Shown here: positions 16,582 to 24,953 of the stretch, one piece after another
Layout: each line of letters starts with the position of its first letter
Position numbering within the stretch: position 1 is the stretch's first letter
Source of the DNA: Lentzea jiangxiensis
GTDB lineage: Bacteria > Actinomycetota > Actinomycetes > Mycobacteriales > Pseudonocardiaceae
DNA length: 64,000 bases
Assembly: GCF_900104175.1 (NCBI RefSeq)
Contig: NZ_FNIX01000003.1
Location: forward strand, 620,001 to 684,000
Direction: 5' to 3'
Made by a program: the position numbers and the translations under genes
Notes under the pieces: generated by a model
Database searches by the model: none
What the model was told of the DNA's origin: nothing
What the model saw: only the letters and a program-made list of their open reading frames with translations

Positions 16582-19500
16582 AGCTCCATCCAGTCCATCG
16601 ATCCCACGACCGTCGCGGCACCGGGCGCCGTCTGGCCGGCGCCGGCCGACGTCCGCACCTCAGCCGCGAGTGCGGAGACCCCGTCCGCACGCAGCACTCG
16701 TGAGACCGGGATCTCCACGGCCAGATCGCGCAGCACCAGGTTGCGGAGTTCCATTGCCATCAAGGAGGTCATGCCCAGCTTGCTCAGCTGGACGTCCCGC
16801 TGGACCTCGTCCTGCCGCAGGCGCAGCACCCAGGCCACCCGGTTCGCCAGCCGGTCCTCGAAGGCCGCACCGTCGTCGACGCTCCCCGCGGCCTCCTGCG
16901 GGGCGGCTTCTTCGGGCTCCGAGAGCGAACCGTCGTCGATCGCGCTCGTCCTGTCGCGTCGAGCGGCACGAACGCGGTCGAGCCAGTACGGTTCGCGCTG
17001 CCAGGGATAGGCGGGCAGCGGAACCGTGCGGCCACCGGCGGGCTGCACCTGGTCCCAATCGACCTCGCACCCCGCCGTGTACAGCGCCGCGACGGCTTCC
17101 AGCAGGCCCGTCCGCTCACCCCGCTTCCTGTGCGCCTTGGCGATCGTGGTGGCCGTCGCGCCGACCGAGTGCAGCGTCGCGTCGATCGCCGGGCCGAGCA
17201 CGGAGTGCGGGCTGATCTCCAGGAACACCTGGTGTCCCTGCTCGGCGAGCAGGGCGACGGCCGGCCCGAGCATCACCGGTTCACGCAGGTTCCGCAGCCA
17301 GTACGAGGTCCCCAGCTCCTCGCCCGCGCTCATCGCGCCGGTCACGCTGGAGCAGAACGGCACCGAGGTCGCGGCGGGCCAGACCCCGCGCAGCTCGGCG
17401 CGCAGTTCGCCGAGCAGCGGCTCCACCTGCCGGCTGTGCCCGGCCACGTCGACGACCATGCGCCGCCCGAACACGTTCGTGCGCTCGAGCTCTCCCAGCA
17501 CCTCTTCGACCGCCTCGGGACTCCCGGCCAGCAGCGTCGAGGACGGGCTGTTGCTCGCTGCGACCTCGACCTGGCCGTCCCACCGGCTGATGAGCGTCCG
17601 CGCCTCCTCGAGGCCGAGCTCGACCAGCGCCATCGCGCCCTGCCCGCGGATCGACGCCAGGAGCGCGCTCCGGCGGCAGATCACGAGTGCGGCGTCCTCG
17701 AGGGACAGTGCGCCGGCGGCGTGTGCCGCGGCGATCTCCCCCATGCTCTGCCCCACGACCGCGTCCGGTTCGACGCCCCAGGACCTCCACAGGGCCGTCA
17801 GCGCGACCTCCATCGCGAACAGGGCGGGCTGCACCTCCTCGATCAACGGGATGTCCACTTCCCCGTTCTCCCGCCGCAGGTACTCGAGGACGGAGAACCC
17901 GCTGATCCGCCGGATGGCCGCGTCGCAGTCCTCGAGCGCGTCCCTGAACACCGGCTCCGTCGCGGCGAGGTCCAGGCCCATCCCCGGCCACGCGGCGCCG
18001 TGCCCGGGGAAGACGAACACGACGGACGGTTTCTTCCACGTCGGCGCCAACGGCCGTTCCGCGGCTCCTTCGAGTGCATCGGCGAGTTCGGTCCGCGAAG
18101 CACCCACGACGGCCAGGCGTCGCGCGTGCGGAGAGCGACGGGCGGCCGTGTAACCGAGGTCCCCGAGGTCCGCGGCGGTCCGCACGACGTCGGCGAGTGC
18201 GGTGGCTGCCTCGGCGAGCGCGGCCGGGGTGTGCGCGGACAGCGGCAGCACCACCGGCTCCCGCTCCTGCCCGTCCAGCGCGTGCGGGCGTTCCGCCGGC
18301 TCCCGGCCGGTCCGGGCGTGCGCACGGGCCCAGTTCACGTCCTGCCCCAGGCAGTACAGGCGGCCGAGGGAGTCGAGCAGCACCGAGCGGCTCGGCTCGG
18401 CGCGCCGGGAGGACGGCAGCACGTGACCTTCGCGACCGGCCTCCGCCAGGCACTCGGTCACGTCGTGCACGAGGAGCGGGTGCGGGTTCACGTCGATGAA
18501 GTCGCGCCGCCCCTCGGCGACGAGCAGCCGCACCACCTCCGCGAAGAGGACCGGCTCGCGCAGGTTGTCGCACCAGTACTCGGCGTCCAGCTCGTCACCG
18601 GCCACGTCCTGGCCGGCAACCGTGGAGTAGAAGGGGATGACACCGCGATGGGGACGCACGCCGCTCAGCGCCGATCGCAGCTCGGGCAGCAGCGGATCCA
18701 TCTGCGGGGAGTGCGACGCGTAGTCCACCTGGATCGGCCGCAGCGTGATCCCCGACCGGGCGAGTTCGGACGAGAGGTCCCGCACGGCATCAGCCGCTCC
18801 GGAGATCACCGTCGAGTTCGGACCGCTGCTGACGGCGATCGAGATCTCGTCCGCGCGGCTCGCGATCACCCGGCGGGCCTCCTCGGCCGGCAGCTCGACC
18901 ACGGCCATCGCGCCCGAGCCGGACGCGGCGCCGTGCACGATCCTGCTGCGGACGCAGACGATCCGCACCGCGTCCTCCAGGCTCAGGCACCCCGCCACGT
19001 GGGCTGCCGCGATCTCGCCCAGGCTCTGCCCCACGACGGCACCGGGGTGCACTCCCCAGGAGCGCCACAGAGCGGCGAGGGCGACCTGCACGGCGAAGAT
19101 CGCCGGCTGCACCAGCCGCAGGTCCTCGAGCCAGGCCGGGTCGTCCGCGAGCACCACGTCCAGGACCGGCACGTCGAGGTGGGAGCGCATCGCGCGGTCG
19201 CAACGCCGCAAAGCGGCCAGGAAGGCCGGTTCGAGCACCAGGTCCCTCGCCATGCCGAGCCACTGCGATCCCTGACCGGCGAACAGGAACACCGGGTTGG
19301 CTCGATCCGCTTCCACGAGGCCTGTCGCCGTGCCGGGCAGGGGGCGGCCGTCGAGGTGCGCGGTGAGCCGCCTCGCCAGATCGGCGGGGTCCTCCGCGGT
19401 GACCGCCAGCCGCTGCTCCTCCCCGACTCCCCGGGCCACGGCAGCGGAACGCAGCGCCGGCATCGTCGCACCGGGTCGCCCGCACGCCTCGAGGAGCTCT

Positions 19501-21152
19501 GCCGCCGCGGCGCGGAGCCCGTCCTCGTCACGGGACGACAGCGGCACCAGGTGCGCCCCGCCCGCGCCCGCTTCCTGCAGGACCACGTGGCAGTTGGTGC
19601 CGCCGAAACCGAAGGCGCTCACCCCGGCGAGCCCGGGACGGTCGTGCCGTGGCCACGGCGTGCGCCGCGAAGCGACCCGCAGCCGCAGGCCGTCGAAGTC
19701 GATGTGCGGGTTCGGGTTCTCGAAGTGCAGGCTCGGCGGGATGGAACGGTGGCACAGCGCCAGAACGGTCTTGATGAAGCCCGCCATCCCCGCGGCCGCC
19801 TCGAGGTGGCCGATGTTGGTCTTCGCCGAGCCGAGCACCAGTGGGCGGTCGGCCGGGCGGGCCGCCCCGAGCACCGCGCCCAGCGCTCCCGCCTCGATCG
19901 GGTCGCCGAGCATCGTCCCGGTGCCGTGCGCCTCGACGTAGTCGACGTGCGCGGGGTCGATCCCGGCGTTGGCGTAGGCGTCTCGCAGGACCTCCACCTG
20001 AGCGGCCGGACTGGGTGCGGTCATGCCGTTGCTGAAGCCGTCGTTGTTGATCGCGCTGCCCCGGATGACGCAGTAGACGGGATCGCCGTCGGCCAGTGCG
20101 CGGGACAACGGTTTGAGCACCACCACACCGCCGCCCTCACCTCGCACGTACCCGTTCGCCCTGCTGTCGAACGCCTTGCACCGCCCGTCCGGCGCCATAG
20201 CGCCGAACCGGTCCATCGCGACCATGCTGTCCAGCGCGAGGATCAGGTTGACCCCGCCGGCCAGGGCGAGCGACGACTCGCCGAGCAGGAGGCTCTGCCG
20301 CGCCTGGTGGATGGCGACCAGCGCGGACGAACAGGCGGTGTTCAGCGTGATGGCGGGTCCGCGCAGCCCCAGGAAGTAGGAGATCCTGGCGGGGATGATG
20401 CTGAGGTCCTGACCTGTCGCGGTGTGCTGCGTGGTCCCGGCGAGGTCACCCGCGGCCAGCTGGGCGTAGTCGTGCCACATGGCGCCGAAGAAGACGCCGG
20501 TCCGGGTGTCCCGGAGGCTGTGGGGCGCTATGCCCGCGTCGTCGAGCGCCTCCCACGACAGCTCCATCGCCAGCCGCTGCTGCGGATCCATCTCGGCCGC
20601 TTCACGCGGTGAGATGCCGAAGAACTGCGGGTCGAAACCATCGACCTGCTCCAGAAAACCACCACGCCAGCTGCCGGCGCGGTCGTCCACCGCAGAGGCC
20701 TCGACCTGAGCTGTGCCGGCGTGCCAACGCCGCGCCGGCACGCCGCTGGTGGCGTCCACCCCGTTCGACAGCAGCGACCAGTACGCGTCGAGGTCACCTG
20801 CGCCCGGGAACCGGCAGGACATGCCGACGACGGCGATGGGGTCGTCGGAGCGGGCGCCGCGCGTGGCCGGAGCGGAAGCCGGGCTCGGCTCCCCCTGCCG
20901 TGCGGAGGCGCTCACCGCCTGGGCGAGTGATCTGGCGGTGGGGTTCTCCCACATCATCGTGGGCCGCAGCGTCCTGCCCAGTTCGGTCCCGAGATCGGTC
21001 AGCAGGCGGACCATGTGCACCGAGTCGCGGAGGTAGCGGTTGATCCGCTCGTCCACGTCGATGAACTGAGCAGGTGTGCCGGTGAGCTCCGAAAGGCGTT
21101 CCACGAGCCACTTTTCGACCGCGGTGGCGGAAAGTTCCAAGTCGGAAGACAT
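16578..21152 (-). CDS. Type I PKS with ACP-KS-AT-AT-ACP order
   Basis: A 1524-residue protein. An N-terminal carrier domain has Ser44 in YLRDSVHMV. The KS (104-526) has Cys274 in NTACSSAL, His409 in EAHGTGT and His449 in NIGHLEAAAG. AT1 (620-900) has GQSLGE and the YASH motif usually tied to methylmalonyl-CoA. AT2 (1044-1330) has GQSMGE with the unusual motif VAGH. A C-terminal ACP has Ser1463 in LGMTSLMAM. No reductive domains are present. ATG 21152 follows GAGGAA; the longer frame to 21728 has no support. Two apparently intact ATs in one module is unusual. It leads the operon with the NRPS, TE-like, flavoprotein, P450 and salicylate synthase genes. Confidence 0.92.
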   Translation of the reverse strand: MSSDLELSATAVEKWLVERLSELTGTPAQFIDVDERINRYLRDSVHMVRLLTDLGTELGRTLRPTMMWENPTARSLAQAVSASARQGEPSPASAPATRGARSDDPIAVVGMSCRFPGAGDLDAYWSLLSNGVDATSGVPARRWHAGTAQVEASAVDDRAGSWRGGFLEQVDGFDPQFFGISPREAAEMDPQQRLAMELSWEALDDAGIAPHSLRDTRTGVFFGAMWHDYAQLAAGDLAGTTQHTATGQDLSIIPARISYFLGLRGPAITLNTACSSALVAIHQARQSLLLGESSLALAGGVNLILALDSMVAMDRFGAMAPDGRCKAFDSRANGYVRGEGGGVVVLKPLSRALADGDPVYCVIRGSAINNDGFSNGMTAPSPAAQVEVLRDAYANAGIDPAHVDYVEAHGTGTMLGDPIEAGALGAVLGAARPADRPLVLGSAKTNIGHLEAAAGMAGFIKTVLALCHRSIPPSLHFENPNPHIDFDGLRLRVASRRTPWPRHDRPGLAGVSAFGFGGTNCHVVLQEAGAGGAHLVPLSSRDEDGLRAAAAELLEACGRPGATMPALRSAAVARGVGEEQRLAVTAEDPADLARRLTAHLDGRPLPGTATGLVEADRANPVFLFAGQGSQWLGMARDLVLEPAFLAALRRCDRAMRSHLDVPVLDVVLADDPAWLEDLRLVQPAIFAVQVALAALWRSWGVHPGAVVGQSLGEIAAAHVAGCLSLEDAVRIVCVRSRIVHGAASGSGAMAVVELPAEEARRVIASRADEISIAVSSGPNSTVISGAADAVRDLSSELARSGITLRPIQVDYASHSPQMDPLLPELRSALSGVRPHRGVIPFYSTVAGQDVAGDELDAEYWCDNLREPVLFAEVVRLLVAEGRRDFIDVNPHPLLVHDVTECLAEAGREGHVLPSSRRAEPSRSVLLDSLGRLYCLGQDVNWARAHARTGREPAERPHALDGQEREPVVLPLSAHTPAALAEAATALADVVRTAADLGDLGYTAARRSPHARRLAVVGASRTELADALEGAAERPLAPTWKKPSVVFVFPGHGAAWPGMGLDLAATEPVFRDALEDCDAAIRRISGFSVLEYLRRENGEVDIPLIEEVQPALFAMEVALTALWRSWGVEPDAVVGQSMGEIAAAHAAGALSLEDAALVICRRSALLASIRGQGAMALVELGLEEARTLISRWDGQVEVAASNSPSSTLLAGSPEAVEEVLGELERTNVFGRRMVVDVAGHSRQVEPLLGELRAELRGVWPAATSVPFCSSVTGAMSAGEELGTSYWLRNLREPVMLGPAVALLAEQGHQVFLEISPHSVLGPAIDATLHSVGATATTIAKAHRKRGERTGLLEAVAALYTAGCEVDWDQVQPAGGRTVPLPAYPWQREPYWLDRVRAARRDRTSAIDDGSLSEPEEAAPQEAAGSVDDGAAFEDRLANRVAWVLRLRQDEVQRDVQLSKLGMTSLMAMELRNLVLRDLAVEIPVSRVLRADGVSALAAEVRTSAGAGQTAPGAATVVGSMDWMEL

Positions 21153-21197
21153 CACGTGGTTCCTCAGCTCTCGATGGGTCGCAGACACTTCCCCACG

Positions 21198-21220
21198 TGA
21201 TCCACCCTGGAAGTGGATCA
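21198..21220. promoter_or_regulatory. Perfect 8-bp palindrome upstream of the PKS operon
   Basis: TGATCCAC-N7-GTGGATCA lies 46 bp upstream of the PKS start. It could be an operator overlapping the promoter or a leader hairpin. The N7 spacing equals that of the GTTCC-type sites, one of which is 19 bp further upstream. Confidence 0.45.
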
Positions 21221-21238
21221 TGGACCGGTCAACGAACC

Positions 21239-21255
21239 GTCCCGCGCACCGGAAC
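21239..21255. promoter_or_regulatory. Candidate operator GTCCC-N7-GGAAC (one mismatch)
   Basis: One mismatch to GTTCC-N7-GGAAC, spacer GCGCACC, about 87 bp upstream of the PKS start, much the same distance as copy 1 from the peptide gene. The same GTCCC variant recurs near 54,558. Confidence 0.4.
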
Positions 21256-21964
21256 GCGGCAGCGCGATCGAGCCAGTCATTCCTCCTGACACGGAAATCG
21301 TTGCCGTGACTGGAAATCCGCCCTCCGGACCAGGACCTCCAGGCAGAACGGAGAGCAGCCGCACGCTCTGGCCGAGGCGAAATTTCCTCGGATGAGTGGG
21401 CCTGCCGCCGCGGAACGTCGCGAACTCCTTGCGCTCCAACCCCCTTCAGGGCCGCGCTGTGCGCTCTCGGAAGACGGCGAGTTGTCCCTCGGCGGCGTGC
21501 TCGCCGGTCACCGGAGAGGCGCGCCGTCGCTGACCGGCAGGGCGGGGAAGGCACGGGCACCGCGACAGCGCTGGGCCCGGTCCCGCAGTTCCGAGAAGAG
21601 GGCGTGGTCGCCTTCGTAGCGGCGAGCACAGCTCGGCGTTCGTCACCACCCCGGGGGCAGCCACGCGCACAGTCCCGTGACGACCGCACTCCTCGACATG
21701 TGAGCACCTCGGAACTCGGCGAATTCAAAGGGAGGAAAGGACTTCCGGATTCAGAGGCGGAACACCCGAATCATCCGCCGGGCGATTCGATGCCGACATG
21801 CGAAATCTGCCGAACGGCGGTCGTTTGGCACAACCGGCCGTTCCGCCGGACGGAACAGCGACGTGGCCGACAGATCGGGGCCGGTGCGGTGACCGGATCC
21901 GGCAGAATCATGTCCACATAGGACTTCGTCCGCGTCGTGCATCGGCTTGAGCACTTCGCACCGC
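21256..21964. other. Intergenic region without a recognisable gene
   Basis: This stretch between the PKS promoter and the ene-reductase remnant contains no frame I can recognise. The only clear signal is the GTTCC-type site at 21840-21856. Confidence 0.5.
21840..21856. promoter_or_regulatory. Candidate operator GTTCC-N7-GGAAC (exact copy)
   Basis: Exact palindrome with spacer GCCGGAC, about 110 bp before the first recognisable codons of the ene-reductase remnant on the plus strand. The site appears to have outlived the gene it may have served. Confidence 0.5.
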
Positions 21965-22424
21965 CGGGCGCGGTTCGTCGTCGAGGTCGCCGTCGCCGAT
22001 GCGATCGGTGCGGACCGCGTCGGCATCCGCGTCTCGCCCGGCGCCAACGTCCAAGGCGCGCTGGAGCTCGACGAAGAGGACGTGTCGGCCACCTGCGCTG
22101 CGCTTTTCGACTGCCTCCGGCAGCGCCTTGGTCCAGGACCTCCGGCGCATCTCCGGCTCACCCCTGATCGTCAACACCGGCTTCTCCTCGGTCACCGACC
22201 GGCGGACCGCAGCTGATCTCGTCGGCACCGGACAGGCGGACGCCGTCGCTGTCGGACGCGCCGCGATCGCCAACCCCGATCTGCCCCGGCGCTGGCAAGC
22301 CGATCGTCCGGAAGCCTTCCCGGACCAGACGACGTTCTACTCGGGCGGCGCGACCGGGTACACCGACTACCCGGTCGACGACGTACCGGACGGAAACTCC
22401 TCGGCAGGCCGGCTGCATCGGTGA
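21965..22424 (+). pseudogene. Remnant of an NemA-like ene-reductase (old yellow enzyme)
   Basis: Two frames join to give the C-terminal half of an alkene reductase. Frame one reads ARFVVEVAVADAIGADRVGI then RVSPGANVQGALELDE and breaks off after about 22,125. The next frame reads GSPLIVNTGF, DAVAVGRAAIANPDLPRRW and TTFYSGGATGYTDYP, ending at TGA 22424. In intact relatives about 40 residues separate the two parts, so a frameshift or deletion has removed them. No N-terminal half is visible upstream. Distinct from the FadH-type flavoprotein at 10-12 kb. Confidence 0.75.
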
Positions 22425-22473
22425 AATGCCTGGTGAGCCCTGACACTGAACACGTCGACGTCGTGCGGCACCG

Positions 22474-23304
22474 TCACGTCGCAACAGATCGGAGCTGGGA
22501 ATCCCGCATCCCCAGCGCGGCGTGGTGCGCGAGCCGCCGGAGTTGGGGAGCCACTGCGCGCACGTCGACCCTGGCGGAGGGACCGACCACCGCGATCACG
22601 GCCGGCGCGGATCCCCAGATCCGCAGCGCGACCGCCAGGCTCGTCACCCCGAGCCGCCATTCGTTGACGTCCGTCGCGATGCCGCTGGCCTGCGTCGAGA
22701 TCAGTTCCCGCTGGAGCCGCCCCCTGTCGGTGATGGTGAGGTCGGTGTAGCGGTGCAGCTCGAGATCCTGTTCTGCCTGGGTCCACGCGTGCGCCAGCAG
22801 CAGTTTGCCCGCGGCCGTGCAGTGCAGGGGCAGCGTGTCGCCGAGGTGGGTCGCGAAACTCGCGGCTCGGCTGCCGCACACCCGCTTGACGACCCGCGCG
22901 ACGCCTCCCGCACGGATGACCAGCAGAACCGGGTGCTTGACCGTTTCGTGGAGGTCGGTCAGATACGGGAGAACGCGGTCGTAGAGCCCGGGGTCGACGT
23001 CCGTGCTGGAAGACGACAACCTCGCGACCTTGACCGTCAGCTCGTAGCGCCCGGCAGCGGTCTTGACGAAGCCCTCATCGCAGAGGAACCCCAGCATCCG
23101 GTGCGTCGTCGACTTCGGCAGACCCGCCTTCCGCGCCAACTCGGCGACGCCGACCTCGCCCTGGCAGAGGCTGAAAGCCTCCAGAACGGCGAGCACCTTC
23201 GCCGCGGCGGCCTTGCCGGTCACGGCGTCGCCGTCCGGTTGGCGGCTATCGCCTCCAGGCTGCGAATCCGTGCACGACGTGCTGATCGACAACACCGCCA
23301 CCAC
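22474..23304 (-). CDS. IclR family transcriptional regulator
   Basis: About 276 residues. The N-terminal winged helix contains KVLAVLEAFSL, VAELARKAGLPKSTTHRML and LCDEGFVKTAAGRYEL. The C-terminal effector domain has the usual HCTAAGKLLLAH and GIATDVNEWRLGVTSLAVAL. Such proteins sense small aromatic or metabolic acids and act as repressor or activator, often of a divergent gene. The start is uncertain: GTG 23304 gives 30 extra residues before the DNA-binding domain, and GTG 23223 is an alternative. It diverges from the acyltransferase gene across 547 bp holding twin palindromes and a GTTCC-type site. Confidence 0.9.
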   Translation of the reverse strand: MVAVLSISTSCTDSQPGGDSRQPDGDAVTGKAAAAKVLAVLEAFSLCQGEVGVAELARKAGLPKSTTHRMLGFLCDEGFVKTAAGRYELTVKVARLSSSSTDVDPGLYDRVLPYLTDLHETVKHPVLLVIRAGGVARVVKRVCGSRAASFATHLGDTLPLHCTAAGKLLLAHAWTQAEQDLELHRYTDLTITDRGRLQRELISTQASGIATDVNEWRLGVTSLAVALRIWGSAPAVIAVVGPSARVDVRAVAPQLRRLAHHAALGMRDSQLRSVAT

Positions 23305-23377
23305 CCCTCACCACCTCCTCGACGCGATCTGCGGAGGACCGGTGCTCGACGGTATGGAATCCCGGTGGGGGCGAACC

Positions 23378-23424
23378 TGCGGAACTCCGCAATCTCGCAG
23401 TGCTCCACAGTGCGGTTTTCCGCA
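23378..23424. promoter_or_regulatory. Twin palindromes TGCGG-N4-CCGCA upstream of the IclR gene
   Basis: TGCGGAACTCCGCA (23378-23391) and TGCGGTTTTCCGCA (23411-23424) share five-base arms and are 33 bp apart centre to centre, about three helical turns, so a dimer pair could bind one face. They lie 74-120 bp upstream of the IclR start. The stretch between them (TCCACAGTGCGG) also resembles the core of the intergenic repeat family at 37.8, 41.5 and 55.2 kb. Confidence 0.5.
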
Positions 23425-23770
23425 ATCACCGCAACAACCGATGACGCTCGCTGTCACCCGATCGGGTGATGCACGGGTGCGCGGCACAGTGAGAATCAAT
23501 TCGCAGTTCATCCGCTGTTCCCGGGAGGACGAATTCCACGAGTCCTGCTCACCTCGACTCCGGCAGCGCTTTGCACTGGTCGAGAGGGAGCCTCGAACGC
23601 GACAGGGCCAACTCATCGAAGATTTCGCCTGTGATTTTCGAACCGTGCCGGTGGAGAGGGCCGATCGGCACGGAGAAGAGCTGCCGCTGGACGTGCTCCA
23701 CCGGATGTTCGGTCTCCCGCCGTGAACCGGCCACCGACGCGTACCGACCCGCAGGGCGGACGATCACCCC
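23425..23770. other. Intergenic region, possible decayed coding on the minus strand
   Basis: No intact gene is visible. On the minus strand, fragments reading EHPVEHVQRQLFSVPIGPL and, in another frame, NIAVVPVVDKASFRPVERGD look protein-like and could be pieces of a decayed gene. I cannot name the family. Confidence 0.2.
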
Positions 23771-23787
23771 GTTCCACAGGGCGGAAT
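23771..23787. promoter_or_regulatory. Candidate operator GTTCC-N7-GGAAT (one mismatch)
   Basis: Spacer ACAGGGC, 65 bp upstream of the acyltransferase start, within a plausible promoter distance for the plus-strand genes. Confidence 0.4.
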
Positions 23788-23851
23788 GACGCCTTGTCGA
23801 CCACCGGCACGACCGCAATATTCGGGCACAGCACACCGACGAGGGAGTTTT

Positions 23852-24775
23852 GTGGACACGCAAAGCGCCGACCCGGTTTTCCTCTTCGCCGGCCACGGCG
23901 GTTATCTCCCGGGTGGCCTGCACGAGTTCGCGGACGACTTCGCGGGACTGCCCGCCGTGCTGGAGCGGATCAACGCGGCGTCCGGGGCCGCGGGCGGACC
24001 CGAGGTGGCCGAGTTGCTCACCGACCGCACAGCGCCGACGCTGGAAAGCCTGGTCGAGGACAACCCCGGCAGGCTCCACCTGGCGATCTTCGCGACCGAG
24101 ATCTGCCTGTACGACTTCTACACCCGGTGCTGCGGCCTGTCGCCCGCCGTTCTGGTGGGTCACAGCCTCGGCGAGTTCGCCGCTCTCGTGGCCTCCGGAT
24201 GTGTTTCGCTCGAAGACGCGGTCCGGCTGATCATCGCGCGCGACGAGGCACTGCGCGGAGCAGGTCTGCCCGACGGCGGCATGGTCGCGCTGCGCACCGA
24301 CAGACGACACGTCGACGAACTGCTCACCGGGCTCGCCGATCAGCGAACGGTGCTCGCCGTCGACAACAGCACCGAGCAGGTCGTCGTCTCCGGCCCGGCC
24401 GAACCGCTGCGGCGCCTGGTCCACCTCGCCGCGGCGGCGGGCATCGAGACGACCCGGCTGCACGTGTCCTACCCGTTCCACAACGCGTTGCTCGACGAGG
24501 CCGCGGCCCGGTTCTCCGCCGTGGTGGACACGATCACCTGTGCCGCGCCGAGCATCCCGGTCCACTCCCCCGTGCTGGGGCGCCGGGTCGAGCGTCCGGC
24601 CGATGTCCGCGAAGTGCTGGCGTGTCACCTCGTGCGTCCGGTCGCGTTCCTGGACTCCCTGCTGGCGCTCGGAGCCGAGGGGCACCACACCTACCTCGAG
24701 TGCAGCGTCAGGTCCGTGCTGATGAAACTCGTGCGAGCTGCCCGCGGCGATGCACCCGCGAGCGTTCCTGCTTGA
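23852..24775 (+). CDS. Discrete acyltransferase (malonyl-CoA:ACP type)
   Basis: A 307-residue stand-alone AT. It starts VFLFAGHGGYLPGGL, has the nucleophile motif VGHSLGEFAA near residue 103 and the substrate-loop His in VSYPFHN near 207. Both the opening 'GxGGYLPGGL' and the YPFH loop recur in the AT domain of the AT-ACP protein at 52.9-54.3 kb, so the two are close relatives. The GTG start follows GAGGGAG. Discrete ATs load carrier proteins in trans; the PUFA-like KS protein at 47-53 kb has no AT of its own and is a likely client. First of three plus-strand genes. Confidence 0.85.
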   Translation: MDTQSADPVFLFAGHGGYLPGGLHEFADDFAGLPAVLERINAASGAAGGPEVAELLTDRTAPTLESLVEDNPGRLHLAIFATEICLYDFYTRCCGLSPAVLVGHSLGEFAALVASGCVSLEDAVRLIIARDEALRGAGLPDGGMVALRTDRRHVDELLTGLADQRTVLAVDNSTEQVVVSGPAEPLRRLVHLAAAAGIETTRLHVSYPFHNALLDEAAARFSAVVDTITCAAPSIPVHSPVLGRRVERPADVREVLACHLVRPVAFLDSLLALGAEGHHTYLECSVRSVLMKLVRAARGDAPASVPA

Positions 24776-24953
24776 GCAGACCGGCGATTCTCCGACCGAG
24801 TCGGTGATCCGCGGGTCGTCACGCCTGCGCGTCCAGGTCCGCGCACATCACCTCCCGCGGCACTGCCGAGTCCTCCGCGGACTCACTTCCCACGTCGCTG
24901 GTCCTGTTCTGGTGACCGATCTTTCTTCGAGATGCTCTTCTGGAGGTCAACGT

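Noticed and set aside
17130-20612. 1160-codon plus-strand frame opposite the ACP-KS-AT-AT-ACP PKS
   Set aside because: It is rich in Arg, Gly, Pro and His with no motifs, and lies entirely antisense to a PKS with intact catalytic motifs; typical high-GC shadow. The same holds for other long antisense frames, such as 12412-14703 and 47382-52928.
21153-21728. 192-codon N-terminal extension of the PKS
   Set aside because: No domain, no ribosome site, and it overlaps the promoter palindromes; ATG 21152 has GAGGAA upstream.
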